Source: Synergistaceae bacterium (lineage in GTDB: Bacteria; Synergistota; Synergistia; Synergistales; Aminobacteriaceae). From it: a DNA stretch of 38,632 bases. Shown one piece after another: positions 7,810-16,096 of the stretch; position 1 is the stretch's first letter, and every line of letters begins with the position of its first letter. The stretch covers positions 1 through 38,632 of the forward strand of contig JAFSKV010000024.1 in assembly GCA_017448795.1 (NCBI GenBank), given 5' to 3'. A program made the translations under genes and the position numbers. The notes under the pieces are model-generated. The model was not told the origin of the DNA and searched no databases. It was given only the letters and a program-made list of their open reading frames with translations.

Positions 7810-8700
7810 TCAGTTTCTTGTTCTCCTCTGGACTGTGCTGTAAGTTCCGTCCGGGTTGTACAGGTAAGTCTCTGAGCGTTTGGCTGTAGGGTTGGCTATG
7901 CCCAAGTCTTTGCCGTTAAGGAATATCTGAGCCGCTGTAGGCCTGCCTATGACAACCCTAGCCTGAGCATTCAAATCCCAGCGCATGACCTCGCCCCGCT
8001 TCATCGTCCTCCTGAAAACGGGCTGGCTTCCTCCGAACGACACACTAAGCCACACGTCATTGACCGCGTGAATCTCAAGGTAAGGGGAAATTTCCGGCTC
8101 AGGCTCTGCTGAAACTGTCTCGTCTGACGAAACAGGGACTCCCGCGACATCCTCACTGCCCTGAAGCGTCATGTCCCCCGAAAGAAATTCGGCAGGAACA
8201 ACAGATCCGCTGCCGCCCGAAAAACTGAAGAGCTTAAGATTGCGCAGGTCTAACCCTCCGTAGCTCACGGCGTACCAGACATAAGCCCCCGTGCCTGCAA
8301 GCGCGAGTACAAGCACGAGGAACAGCCAGAAATGTGAGGCGGGCTTGAAGCCTTTGGGCATTGATGATCCGTTGCTGAGAACGCTGGCTATGTTCTTCTG
8401 CGGGCGGGTATCAGGCTGCTTCTTGTGGCCGGGCTGGGGAAGAGAAAATTTCCTGTCCAGCTGCGCCATGAAGTCATCCTGCATATCCTCCGCGTTAATC
8501 AGCTTCAGGTATGTGCGGACAAATCCCTTTATGTACACGACTTCCGGGAAATTCTTATAGTCCCCCGCCTCAATTCCGCGCAGGTACTCAGGCCGTATCT
8601 TGGTCCTGTCGAAAACAGTCTCAAGCGTCATCCCCAAAGCCTCGCGCCGTTCCGTTATCATCCGCCCAAGCTCAACAAGGGCATCATCTCTTTCCGTCAA
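7810..8700 (-). CDS. RodZ-like HTH and transmembrane protein
   Basis: Architecture of RodZ, the membrane protein linking MreB to the elongation machinery: a cytoplasmic HTH of the HTH_25 type (about 9-62, LGRMITERREALGMTLETVFDRTKI and YLRGIEAGDYKNFP), a basic linker, one transmembrane helix (about 123-145), and a periplasmic Ser/Glu/Pro-rich stretch. It ends in a DUF4115-like beta domain (WLSVSFGGSQPVFRRTMKRGE, ARVVIGRPTAAQIFLNGKDLG). The start is TTG 8700, overlapping the rpe stop by 17 nt. AAGGA lies just upstream and GGAGG further back. An ATG 13 codons inside would cut into the HTH. Identity with RodZ is by architecture; no mreB is in the window. Confidence 0.8.
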   Translation of the reverse strand: MTERDDALVELGRMITERREALGMTLETVFDRTKIRPEYLRGIEAGDYKNFPEVVYIKGFVRTYLKLINAEDMQDDFMAQLDRKFSLPQPGHKKQPDTRPQKNIASVLSNGSSMPKGFKPASHFWLFLVLVLALAGTGAYVWYAVSYGGLDLRNLKLFSFSGGSGSVVPAEFLSGDMTLQGSEDVAGVPVSSDETVSAEPEPEISPYLEIHAVNDVWLSVSFGGSQPVFRRTMKRGEVMRWDLNAQARVVIGRPTAAQIFLNGKDLGIANPTAKRSETYLYNPDGTYSTVQRRTRN

Positions 8701-9373
8701 AATCCTTCATTGCCTCCTTTATCTTCGCGCCGATTCCAGCAAGCCAAGACGCAGGGTCATCTTCACGGAAAACCGCGCTCCCCATTACAACAGCATCACA
8801 GCCCGCAAGAACCGCGCCGATTATATTACTCCCGTTTATCCCGCCGTCAATTTCAATCATGTATCCCAGTTTCCGCGCCTCCCTGAGACCGGCAAGCTCC
8901 CTCACTTTTTCCAGCGATGAGTCAATGAACTTCTGCCCGCCGAAACCAGGCGTTACGCTCATCACAAGCACAAGGTCAGCAAGCTCAAGCACTCCTTCAA
9001 TCCTGCTGATAGGCGTGGGAGGACACAGGGCAATTCCCGCCTTTATGCCCGCGTTTCTTATGGATGACAGCACAGCGTGTAGAAGGTGAGTCTCAGTCTC
9101 AGCGTGCACGGTTATGAGCGAGGCCGAGTCCGTGAAGAGGGGAAGAACGGTTTCCAGTCTGTCAGTCATAAGGTGAACGTCTATGAACGAGTCAGGATAA
9201 CGCCTCCTTAACACCCGCGAGAGCTCAGGGCCGAAAGAAAGGTTGCGCACAAAATGAGCGTCCATTATGTCGAGGTGAAGCCAGCCGTAATTGCCACCAA
9301 GCCTGTCAATCTCAGCGGCAATGTTGAGGGGGTCTGCTCCGAGAAGCGAGGGGGCTAGTATGATTTCGCGCAT
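8684..9373 (-). CDS. rpe: ribulose-phosphate 3-epimerase
   Basis: Interconverts ribulose 5-phosphate and xylulose 5-phosphate in the non-oxidative pentose phosphate pathway. TIM-barrel motifs: LAPSLLGAD at the N-terminus, WLHLDIMDAHFVRNLSFGP with metal ligands His33 and catalytic Asp35, DVHLM with His67, VMSVTPGFGGQKF, and EIDGGIN with catalytic Asp176, then AGCDAVVMGSAVF. The length of 229 residues is normal. The ATG is preceded by AGGAGG and lies 1 nt after the stop of the PASTA gene. The pairing with a PASTA protein recalls the prkC-rsgA-rpe order of Firmicutes. Confidence 0.96.
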   Translation of the reverse strand: MREIILAPSLLGADPLNIAAEIDRLGGNYGWLHLDIMDAHFVRNLSFGPELSRVLRRRYPDSFIDVHLMTDRLETVLPLFTDSASLITVHAETETHLLHAVLSSIRNAGIKAGIALCPPTPISRIEGVLELADLVLVMSVTPGFGGQKFIDSSLEKVRELAGLREARKLGYMIEIDGGINGSNIIGAVLAGCDAVVMGSAVFREDDPASWLAGIGAKIKEAMKDFDGKR

Positions 9374-9374
9374 G

Positions 9375-10604
9375 TCACTGCCTCCTTTCCTGCCACACTG
9401 ATTTTCCGCCCAAGTATATTGTTATCATGCATTCCTGTGTGTAGCTTGCTGTTGCGCTGATATTCTCGCCGCCTTTTACCTGCCTGCTCATGACGTTGCG
9501 TCTTCCGTTGGGGTCAGTGATTTCTATTCTGAGATCCATAGGCTGGCCTGTGGGCGGGACAATGTAGCGGATTCTTGCTGTCTTGTTTCCGCCTGATGAG
9601 GCAGCGGGCGTTGAGGGGGCAGCGGCTTTCTGAGGGGCGGAAGGAGCCGGGGCTTTTGCTGGTGTTCTGGTGTAGTCGTCCCCTGTGAACTCTTCTTGTT
9701 TTGAGGCAGGAGGGGCTGAAGGTGTCTTTGCTGTCTGAGACTGAGAGGGGGGAGTCTGTGTTTTGGGTGCTTGGGACTGGGGGGGCTTCTGGTCTTGTGT
9801 CTGTCCGCTGGTAACGCGTCTTGCTGTTCCGTTTGCTGTTGTTGACGAGTCAGAATTAGCGTCCATGAATCCTGCGGGTCTTCTCTGCGTGGCAAGTTTC
9901 AGAATTACTCCCTGCCCTGCGCGCAAAGTGCTTCCTGTTCCCGGGCGTGTCTCAATGGCGAGTCCTTCAGGCAGAAGAGGGCTGTATACCCTATCTACTC
10001 CCTGTACCTTTAGGCCTGCTGCTATGAGTGCGTCGCGGGCTTCCTTCTCCGTCATCCTGTTCACGTCCGGGACTGTTACGACACCGTTAGCTGATGCCCC
10101 GTCCTGAATGAGCAGGTCAATCTTGCGGCCTGACGAGACTTTTGCGGGTGCTGAAGGACTCTGGGCGATGACTTCCCCGGCCTTCACGTTGCGCTCCCGG
10201 ATTCTCACAACGTCACCGAGCGTGAAACCTTGGGACTTGATTTCGTTCTGAGCGTCAGACAGAGTCATTCCCTTAACGTCCGGGACAGAATGAAGCTCCC
10301 CTCCTTTGCTGACCTGTAACACTATTACCTGCCCGCGCCTTAGTTCTGTTCCTGCTTCCGGGGACTGAGCGAGTACTATTCCTTCCGTGAGAGTTGAGGC
10401 TGCCTGTTCAAGCTGGACGATGAGGCCGAGTCTTTCTGCTTCTGCCACTGCGTCAACCGATGACCTTCCTGTGAGCGCGGGAACTGATGACCTGTTTTCG
10501 GGCTTCATGAAGATCGTGTAGACGGCTACAGCACCTGACGCGAATACTATTGCTGACACGATGAACAGGGTGGTTAATACAATTCCTCCGTTATGCCTTC
10601 TCAT
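9375..10604 (-). CDS. membrane-anchored PASTA-domain protein without kinase domain
   Basis: N-terminal signal anchor (about 8-33), then three PASTA repeats at roughly 41-100, 104-170 and 174-240, each with the VP-x-V/L-x-G-x-(S/T)-xx-A pattern and a closing RGQ/SGR-x-I-x-L strand. A 90-residue Gln/Pro/Thr/Ser/Ala-rich linker follows, then a C-terminal beta domain of about 65 residues (ARIRYIVPPTGQPMDLRIEITDPNGRR). PASTA domains bind peptidoglycan fragments and are usually on PknB-type kinases or PBPs. Here no kinase or transpeptidase is attached. ATG 10604 is chosen (GGAGG 7 nt upstream). TTG 10610 is the alternative. It overlaps the ankyrin gene stop and ends 1 nt before rpe. It probably senses or organises the cell wall. 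Confidence 0.85.
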   Translation of the reverse strand: MRRHNGGIVLTTLFIVSAIVFASGAVAVYTIFMKPENRSSVPALTGRSSVDAVAEAERLGLIVQLEQAASTLTEGIVLAQSPEAGTELRRGQVIVLQVSKGGELHSVPDVKGMTLSDAQNEIKSQGFTLGDVVRIRERNVKAGEVIAQSPSAPAKVSSGRKIDLLIQDGASANGVVTVPDVNRMTEKEARDALIAAGLKVQGVDRVYSPLLPEGLAIETRPGTGSTLRAGQGVILKLATQRRPAGFMDANSDSSTTANGTARRVTSGQTQDQKPPQSQAPKTQTPPSQSQTAKTPSAPPASKQEEFTGDDYTRTPAKAPAPSAPQKAAAPSTPAASSGGNKTARIRYIVPPTGQPMDLRIEITDPNGRRNVMSRQVKGGENISATASYTQECMITIYLGGKSVWQERRQ

Positions 10605-11982
10605 TCTCAAGCCTCCGCAAAATTTCCGGGTCCTTCAGCTTGTCATTCTCCCTTGCGTAATCCAGGACAGATTTGCCGTCCGAGTCCTTGGCGTGAACGT
10701 CAGCACCGGCATCAACAAGAGCCCCCACAACAGCGGAGTTGTTCATCATGGCCGCGAGGATGAGGGCAGTGCGTCCTGTGTTGCTGACAGCGTCGTCCGC
10801 GCCGGACTCAATGAGTATGTTCACGACTTCGGGACTTGGGTTGTCCATTGCCGCATAAAGAAGGGGGGTCATTCCGTTTGTGTCCATAGAGTTGACGACA
10901 GCCCCGCCCTTGAGGAGAGCTGTTACGGCTTGGGGAGTGTTCCTTCTTGCCGCCGCCATGAGGGGGGTAACTCCGTCATATCTTGCCGCATTCACGTCAG
11001 CCCCGGCTTTCACGAGAACGCCAATGACTTCCGCCGAGTTGTCCAGAGCCGCCCAGAACACCGCGGTTGCCCCGTCAAATGCTTTTGCTAGGACATCAGC
11101 CCCCGCGTCTGTCAGAACCTTCACTGCTTCGGGTGTGTTCTCCCTTGCGGCCATGAAGAGGGCTGTCGAGCCGAACTCGTTGGGCGTGTTGATGTCTGAG
11201 ACACAGGCAAGCGCGCGCCGTATTGCGTCGGGTGAAGCGTCAGCGCAGAAGTCTATGAACTCAGCATCACAGCTTACCGCATGAGTCTCAAGCCGTGAAA
11301 TTACAGGGGATGATGCAAACTTGGGATTTTCGCGGGCGTAATCCAGCGCGGATTTCCCGTCATTGTCCCTTGCCTCAGTGTCGAACCCTGCATTGATTAA
11401 CGCGTCCGCAACTTGGGGAATGTTGAGCATGGCCGCTAGGATTAGGGCGGTCTTCCCGGTTTTTGTGGAAATGTCGCGTGAGCCTGCCTTGATGAGCGTG
11501 ATTGTAGCTTCAGGGTCGGAGTTGTTCATTGCGGCGTGGTGGAGGGCGGTCATCATGTTTGCGTCCTTAGCGTCAACGTCAGCCCCGGCATCGAGAAAGA
11601 TCGATATTATGCGGGGGGGATGTTTCTTCGCGGCGGCCATGAGTGAGGTAAGTCCGTCAGCCCTGGACATGTTCACGTCAGCCCCGGCATCGAGAAGCAT
11701 CGTGATTATCCTCTCGTCGCCCCGGAGGCTTGCCCACATGAGAGCGGTGTTGCCGTCATTGGTTGGTGTATTTACGGAAGCTCCCGCGTCAAGGAGAGTC
11801 TTCACGGCTTCGGGGGTATTCTCTCGTGCGGCCATAGTGAGGGCGGTGAACCCGAAATCTACGTTTTCATCCCTGTAATTCACATCAGCTCCGGCTTTCA
11901 GGGCATCGGTGATTTCGCCGGGTGTTCCTTTACTGCACAGCTCCAAAAACTTTTGTCCGATTACTTTCTTGAATGTCGCCAA
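10591..11982 (-). CDS. ankyrin-repeat protein with internal duplication
   Basis: A 463-residue soluble protein made almost wholly of ankyrin repeats (G-xTAL-x-AA...A...LL-x-AGADVN). No signal peptide is visible. Residues about 11-233 and 238-460 are two copies of one module. Both start FLELC/FIDFC, contain FTALTMAARENTPEAVKTLL versus STALFMAARENTPEAVKVLT, then GKTALILAAMLN versus GRTALILAAMMN, and close with DGKSALDYAREN versus DGKSVLDYAREN. Each module holds about six repeats. The start is TTG 11982, 18 nt after the rsmB stop, with GAGAGGG upstream. It sits between rsmB and the PASTA gene, where it would not be expected. It is probably a protein-protein interaction scaffold; partner unknown. 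Confidence 0.85.
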   Translation of the reverse strand: MATFKKVIGQKFLELCSKGTPGEITDALKAGADVNYRDENVDFGFTALTMAARENTPEAVKTLLDAGASVNTPTNDGNTALMWASLRGDERIITMLLDAGADVNMSRADGLTSLMAAAKKHPPRIISIFLDAGADVDAKDANMMTALHHAAMNNSDPEATITLIKAGSRDISTKTGKTALILAAMLNIPQVADALINAGFDTEARDNDGKSALDYARENPKFASSPVISRLETHAVSCDAEFIDFCADASPDAIRRALACVSDINTPNEFGSTALFMAARENTPEAVKVLTDAGADVLAKAFDGATAVFWAALDNSAEVIGVLVKAGADVNAARYDGVTPLMAAARRNTPQAVTALLKGGAVVNSMDTNGMTPLLYAAMDNPSPEVVNILIESGADDAVSNTGRTALILAAMMNNSAVVGALVDAGADVHAKDSDGKSVLDYARENDKLKDPEILRRLENEKA

Positions 11983-12000
11983 ATGTCTTTAACCCTCTCT

Positions 12001-13329
12001 TTATCGTTTGAGTATCAGTGAGCAATAAAAGCCGTCAAGCCACGGATTGCCCGGCATTATGTACCAGCCGTAGGGCTTCCCGCGCCGGAAAAATTCCCCG
12101 CGCCACTCCACAAGCCCGGAAACTTCCGCGCACTCAGGATGACCCGGCAGGATTTCGGCAATGACGCTCTCGTTCTCCTGCTTGAATAGCGAGCATGTTA
12201 TGTACAGGACATGACCGCCCGGTTTGCAGAGATTCACGGCGCGTTCTAGCAGCTTCTTCTGAGTGATGACGAGGGAGTCGAGTTTGTCCCACGTCAAACG
12301 CCACTTAGACTCCGGCTTTCTGTTCCATGTCCCAGAACACGAACAAGGCGCGTCAATCACCACAAATTCCGGCTCATCATCAGGCGTGAGGGATAATGCG
12401 CTGCCGGGCTTGAGGGTTGCACGTCCGCTGAGATTTAGGCGTTCGAGTTCACGGCCTGCGGATTTCAGCCTTCCTTCCGAGATTTCCCAGCACTCAATAC
12501 GTGAACCGGGGCATTCTTGGAGGATTTGCGCTGACTTCACGCCGCGACCCGAACACATGTCGAGGATTCTCGTCGGCCCGGATTTGTGGAACTTGCTGAC
12601 GATTGAGGCTGTGAGTATTGAGCCTTCTGACTGCACGGTGCAGAGTCCTTCATTGAAGCCTGGTACTTTTGCGGGAAGGACGGACTCATTGAGGCGGATT
12701 GCGGGGGATATGTCCGAGTCTGTGTGTCTCAATCCCTGAGCGTCAAGCATGGCCGCAAGCTCCTCACGTTTACCGGGCGAGGCTCTCAGGCACGAATACG
12801 AGGGAAGCCCCATCATCTCACATAGCGCGTGAAGCTCCGGGCGTGTCCACGTTCTCGACCAAGCCGGGAGAGTCCACACAGGAATCCCCGCGAACATTGC
12901 CCGGCCGTCAAGTGATGATGACTTGCAGAACTTCTCCACAGTCCCCGCGCCATTCTCGATGACCTTGTGCAAGACAGCGTTGACCAGCCCGGAATATTTT
13001 GCCGATGACTTGTCCCGCCTTAAGCATTCTACTATTCCGTTGACCAGAACGCCCCCGGAGAATCGTCTCAGCTCAAGCAGTCCTCCAGTCCCAACAAGAA
13101 CGGCCATGTTGACGAGGGGAGGGAGTTTTTCCTGCGAACGGAGATAATCCGCCGAGATTTTCTGCCACAGTTCTTTTCGCCTCATGACTATGTAGACCAG
13201 AGACGAGGCTAGCGAAATGTCCGAGGGCTTCATCTTCTCCCGGTCAGCAAGAATCCTCAGAGACTCGGATGAGAATTTGCCCTCACTTCCTGACGTTAAG
13301 ACCTTGAGGGCGGCTTCAATTCCCCGCAA
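12001..13329 (-). CDS. rsmB: 16S rRNA (cytosine-C5) methyltransferase RsmB family
   Basis: An N-terminal NusB-like helical domain (about 1-135) is followed by a Rossmann SAM-dependent methyltransferase. Motifs: ILDMCSGRGVKSAQIL (SAM-binding motif I), DAPCSCSGTWNRKPE (motif IV with the conserved Cys) and LYITCSLFKQENE (motif VI with the catalytic Cys). By family, it methylates C967 of 16S rRNA. The TTG start at 13329 is well supported: GGAGG lies 7 nt upstream inside the end of the zinc peptidase gene, whose stop is 1 nt away. The ordering rsmB - (insert) - PASTA - rpe looks like a translation and cell-wall operon. Confidence 0.92.
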   Translation of the reverse strand: MRGIEAALKVLTSGSEGKFSSESLRILADREKMKPSDISLASSLVYIVMRRKELWQKISADYLRSQEKLPPLVNMAVLVGTGGLLELRRFSGGVLVNGIVECLRRDKSSAKYSGLVNAVLHKVIENGAGTVEKFCKSSSLDGRAMFAGIPVWTLPAWSRTWTRPELHALCEMMGLPSYSCLRASPGKREELAAMLDAQGLRHTDSDISPAIRLNESVLPAKVPGFNEGLCTVQSEGSILTASIVSKFHKSGPTRILDMCSGRGVKSAQILQECPGSRIECWEISEGRLKSAGRELERLNLSGRATLKPGSALSLTPDDEPEFVVIDAPCSCSGTWNRKPESKWRLTWDKLDSLVITQKKLLERAVNLCKPGGHVLYITCSLFKQENESVIAEILPGHPECAEVSGLVEWRGEFFRRGKPYGWYIMPGNPWLDGFYCSLILKR

Positions 13330-13330
13330 A

Positions 13331-14020
13331 CTAACGCCTCCGTGAACGGCTTATGAGTATGAGCCTCACGAGCTGTAACAGGGACATTAACGCGGCGGCT
13401 ATGTACGTCCATGCGGCGGCAGTGAGAACCTTCTTTGCCCCGGACAACTCATCGGGTGAAAGAGTGTGAGTCTGCTCCAAGAGTTTCAACGCCCGCGAGC
13501 TTGCGTTAATCTCAACAGGAAGCGTAACCAGATGGAACACAAGCGCACCAGTGAAGAGCATGATGCCAATGTTCACGAGAAGGAAATTCCCCATGACCAG
13601 CCCAAGAATGAACAGGGGCATTGAGGCAGTCGAGCATATGTTGACGACGGGGACAATAGAGTTGCGGAATATGAGCGGGGAATATGACTCGTGATGCTGA
13701 ATCGCGTGGCCTACTTCATGGGCGGCGACTCCGATTGAAGCTATGCTCCTGCTGCCGTAAACGTTGTCTGACAGGTTGAGGGTCTTGTTGCGCGGGTCGT
13801 AATGGTCGGTGAGGTTTCCTGCTACGTGGTTGATGGGCATGTTCGCCATTCCGTAGAGAGTGAGCAGCATTCTTGCGACTGAGTCGGCGGTAACGTTGCC
13901 TCTTGCGGGAATCTGGCTGTATTCGCTGAAGGTTGACTGAACACGATGCTGTGCCCACATTGAGAGCAGAAGCGCGGGAATAATTACTATCATTGTAGGG
14001 TCTAAACCGTAACCTAACAT
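13331..14020 (-). CDS. membrane zinc metallopeptidase (YugP family)
   Basis: A 229-residue integral membrane protein of the Zn_peptidase_2 / YugP family. Start MLGYGLDPTMIVIIPALLLSM, zinc site HEVGHAIQHH (101-110), then SLIVPV-type helices and the family block LPVEINASSRALKLLEQ, and a C-terminal membrane helix with an Arg-rich tail. The family is predicted to act on membrane or periplasmic substrates, which are poorly known. The ATG is preceded by AGGAGG. It is the first gene of the minus-strand run and is preceded by an extended -10 and tandem 13-nt repeats. Confidence 0.9.
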   Translation of the reverse strand: MLGYGLDPTMIVIIPALLLSMWAQHRVQSTFSEYSQIPARGNVTADSVARMLLTLYGMANMPINHVAGNLTDHYDPRNKTLNLSDNVYGSRSIASIGVAAHEVGHAIQHHESYSPLIFRNSIVPVVNICSTASMPLFILGLVMGNFLLVNIGIMLFTGALVFHLVTLPVEINASSRALKLLEQTHTLSPDELSGAKKVLTAAAWTYIAAALMSLLQLVRLILISRSRRR

Positions 14021-14063
14021 GAGAGCTTCCTCCTGAGATAAATTGTTGGTGAAAATCAGAGTG

Positions 14064-14072
14064 AGTATAGCA
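14064..14072 (-). promoter_or_regulatory. extended -10 promoter of the zinc peptidase/rsmB operon
   Basis: On the minus strand TGC-TATACT forms an extended -10. It lies about 44 nt upstream of the peptidase start, and the -35 region is occupied by tandem 13-nt repeats. Confidence 0.5.
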
Positions 14073-14096
14073 CAGAGGGTTGAAGCACAGAGGGTT
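14069..14096. repeat. tandem 13-nt direct repeat in the operon promoter
   Basis: AGCACAGAGGGTT occurs at 14069-14081 and again at 14084-14096, a 15-nt period. The first copy overlaps the extended -10 and the second reaches the LysR stop codon. The direct-repeat spacing and position suit a regulator binding site, but no protein is known to bind it. Confidence 0.7.
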
Positions 14097-15018
14097 ACAG
14101 CATGGTCTTTGCGGTCTCAATGAATGCGTGTACAGCCTTGGGGGTATATTCTCTCTTGGGCAGGACGGCGTGAAAGAGTCTCGTTGTTACTGGTGAGTCG
14201 ATTCTGTAGAAGCACAGTCCGTTTTCGTCTGGGGTAATCATCCTGTCGCTGACGAAGGCCGCACCGAATTTCGCCCGCGCAAGATGGTATGACGTAGACA
14301 GCTGCGAGATCTCCAGCTTCACACGTGGCGTAATCCCGGCGTCAGCAAAAATCCTCATGGCCCGGTCGTGAAGGTTGTTCCCCTCAGACAGTATCACATA
14401 CTCAAGCTCATTCATCGCCTCAAACGGTATACACTGGCAATCGTCAGCAAGATGCTTCCCGTCAATCACATCATCAGCCGACAACGCACAAGGCAGACTC
14501 AGAGTCTCAGGACTCACAGCAAGAAGCACACAATCACAAAATGCCGGGTAATGCGTGAACTTCGCGATAATGTCATCCCTGCAAGTGAACGTAATATCAA
14601 TGAGCCTCTCCGTGAGCATGTCAGCAAGAAACGCCGAGCTTGCCTCAATGAGTTCCAGCTTGATGCCGGGATAACGCCTGCTGTATTCCGTCATGGCCGC
14701 CGGGAGAATGCATGTGTTGATGAAGTGTGAGCCGCCTATGCAGAGAGTCCCGGATTTCAGGCCGTCAATGTCCCGGATTTTCGCGCTCATGTCCTCCTCG
14801 ACAGCCATCATCCGGCCTATAGCGTCAACGTAAATCTTCCCTGCCTCCGTAAGCTCAAGGGGTCTTGCCGAGCGGTCAAACAGCGACATCCCTATTGAGG
14901 ACTCGACTCTCTTCACGGCCATGCTGAGGGCGGGCTGTGTAACGTGGAGGCTTTCAGCAGCTTTCGAGAAGCTCCCGGCCTTGTGAACCGCGTATATGTA
15001 TTCCAGTTCCTGCTCCAT
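14095..15018 (-). CDS. LysR-family transcriptional regulator
   Basis: A 308-residue LysR regulator. N-terminal winged HTH MEQELEYIYAVHKAGSFSKAAESLHVTQPALSMAVKRVESSIG (1-43), then a periplasmic-binding-protein-like effector domain starting around 90 (SGTLCIGGSHFINTCILPAAM). The open frame runs to 15183, but ATG 15018 starts the canonical LysR N-terminus and the upstream part overlaps the divergent promoter. It faces the SDR gene, so it most likely controls that gene and itself, and perhaps the hydro-lyase/transporter genes beyond. The effector is unknown but plausibly the catabolic substrate or an intermediate. Confidence 0.93.
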   Translation of the reverse strand: MEQELEYIYAVHKAGSFSKAAESLHVTQPALSMAVKRVESSIGMSLFDRSARPLELTEAGKIYVDAIGRMMAVEEDMSAKIRDIDGLKSGTLCIGGSHFINTCILPAAMTEYSRRYPGIKLELIEASSAFLADMLTERLIDITFTCRDDIIAKFTHYPAFCDCVLLAVSPETLSLPCALSADDVIDGKHLADDCQCIPFEAMNELEYVILSEGNNLHDRAMRIFADAGITPRVKLEISQLSTSYHLARAKFGAAFVSDRMITPDENGLCFYRIDSPVTTRLFHAVLPKREYTPKAVHAFIETAKTML

Positions 15019-15052
15019 GATTATTATTGAGTGCCTCGTGTGGTCTGATTTA

Positions 15053-15081
15053 TTGATTGATTCTAATACTTGGCATATAAT
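15053..15081 (+). promoter_or_regulatory. promoter of the SDR gene
   Basis: TTGATT (15053-15058), 17-nt spacer, TATAAT (15076-15081). It overlaps the LysR promoter on the other strand completely, so the two cannot easily be occupied at once. Confidence 0.75.
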
Positions 15082-15088
15082 CGTCCAA
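15060..15088 (-). promoter_or_regulatory. promoter of the LysR gene
   Basis: On the minus strand TTGGAC (15083-15088), 17-nt spacer, TAGAAT (15060-15065). It is interleaved with the SDR promoter in a 94-bp divergent intergenic region. Confidence 0.6.
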
Positions 15089-15112
15089 ACCGCAAAACAA
15101 GGAGGGGGAAAA

Positions 15113-15871
15113 ATGGAAGCCCAGTCAAGAAAGACGGTAATTATCACAGGGGGTACAACAGGAATCGGCAAGGCGACGGCCATGAAGTTCGCTGAGAATG
15201 GCTACATTGTTGTTGTTACGAGCCGTGATGCAAGAAAAGAAGCTGAGATAAGGAACGAGTTTCAGGCTGAAGGCTTGGAAGTGGATTTCCGGGTGCTTGA
15301 TGTCAGGAACGAAGAGCAAGTGAAGAAAGTAATACAAGAAACGGTAGCCAAGTACGGCAAGCTGGATGTCATGGTCAACAACTCAGGTGTCTCATTGGGC
15401 AACGCTGTGCTGGCGGAGACAGAGTCGGATGACTTGAGGCAGATGCTCGATATCAACGTGATGGGTGTCTATTACGGCATGAAGTACGCGATAATAGAGA
15501 TGCTCAAGACAAATGGCGGCTCTATCGTGAACCTGGCATCCATTGCGGGACTCAACGGGCTGTATGCGACCGCGCAATACTGCGCCTCGAAACATGCTGT
15601 AGTAGGCCTGACCAAAGGAGCGGCAATCGATTACGCGCAGAGGGGAATCCGTGTCAACGCGGTGGCACCGGGGGCAATCAAGACGGATATTCTCCAGAAT
15701 GCCATTGACGCGGGAACATATGATGTGTCAGGCATAGAAGCGATTCATCCCATGAACAGGCTGGGAAAAGCAGAAGACATAGCCAACGGGATATTCTTCC
15801 TTGCGTCCGACGAGAATGAATTTCTCACGGGAACTGTCCTGACCATTGACGGCGGATATAACGCAAGATAA
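15113..15871 (+). CDS. SDR-family NAD(P)-dependent oxidoreductase
   Basis: A 252-residue classical short-chain dehydrogenase. Cofactor motif TGGTTGIG (12-19), NNSG (89-92), catalytic Ser143 and Tyr156-x3-Lys160 (YCASK), with PGAIKT and a C-terminal DGGYNAR. The ATG at 15113 follows GGAGGGGG; the frame is open further upstream but overlaps the promoter. It probably oxidises a hydroxyl of a sugar acid or similar substrate, judging from the neighbouring UxaA-family hydro-lyase and carboxylate transporter. It has its own terminator, so it is a separate transcript from those genes. The exact substrate cannot be read from sequence. Confidence 0.93.
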   Translation: MEAQSRKTVIITGGTTGIGKATAMKFAENGYIVVVTSRDARKEAEIRNEFQAEGLEVDFRVLDVRNEEQVKKVIQETVAKYGKLDVMVNNSGVSLGNAVLAETESDDLRQMLDINVMGVYYGMKYAIIEMLKTNGGSIVNLASIAGLNGLYATAQYCASKHAVVGLTKGAAIDYAQRGIRVNAVAPGAIKTDILQNAIDAGTYDVSGIEAIHPMNRLGKAEDIANGIFFLASDENEFLTGTVLTIDGGYNAR

Positions 15872-15894
15872 TAACTGACTTCGGTTTTCGCTGG

Positions 15895-15936
15895 CCGCAG
15901 GTTTGACGGGCTTTTGACGTTAGCCTGCGGTTTTTT
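15895..15936 (+). terminator. terminator of the SDR gene
   Basis: CCGCAGG (15895-15901) pairs with CCTGCGG (15924-15930), followed by six T. It is a good rho-independent terminator 24 nt after the SDR stop. The rest of the gap to 16096 holds a possible weak promoter (TTGGAA at 16015, TAACAT at 16039) and a short CA run. Confidence 0.85.
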
Positions 15937-16096
15937 CGTACTCAGCCGCGGGCATCTTGAAGCTCCACCCTGCCACATGATAAATTTCACTGATTTACGC
16001 ATAACAAATGATAATTGGAATTTATGACGCGCCTATATTAACATAACGCCATCCACAAAGACAACACACACACACGAACGAGGGGGAATCATCCAC

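Noticed and set aside
15019-15183. 55-residue N-terminal extension of the LysR protein
   Set aside because: It runs through the divergent promoter region and into the SDR gene; the canonical HTH begins at ATG 15018.
16061-16078. CA dinucleotide run before the hydro-lyase gene
   Set aside because: Short and imperfect; no sign that it varies or has a function.
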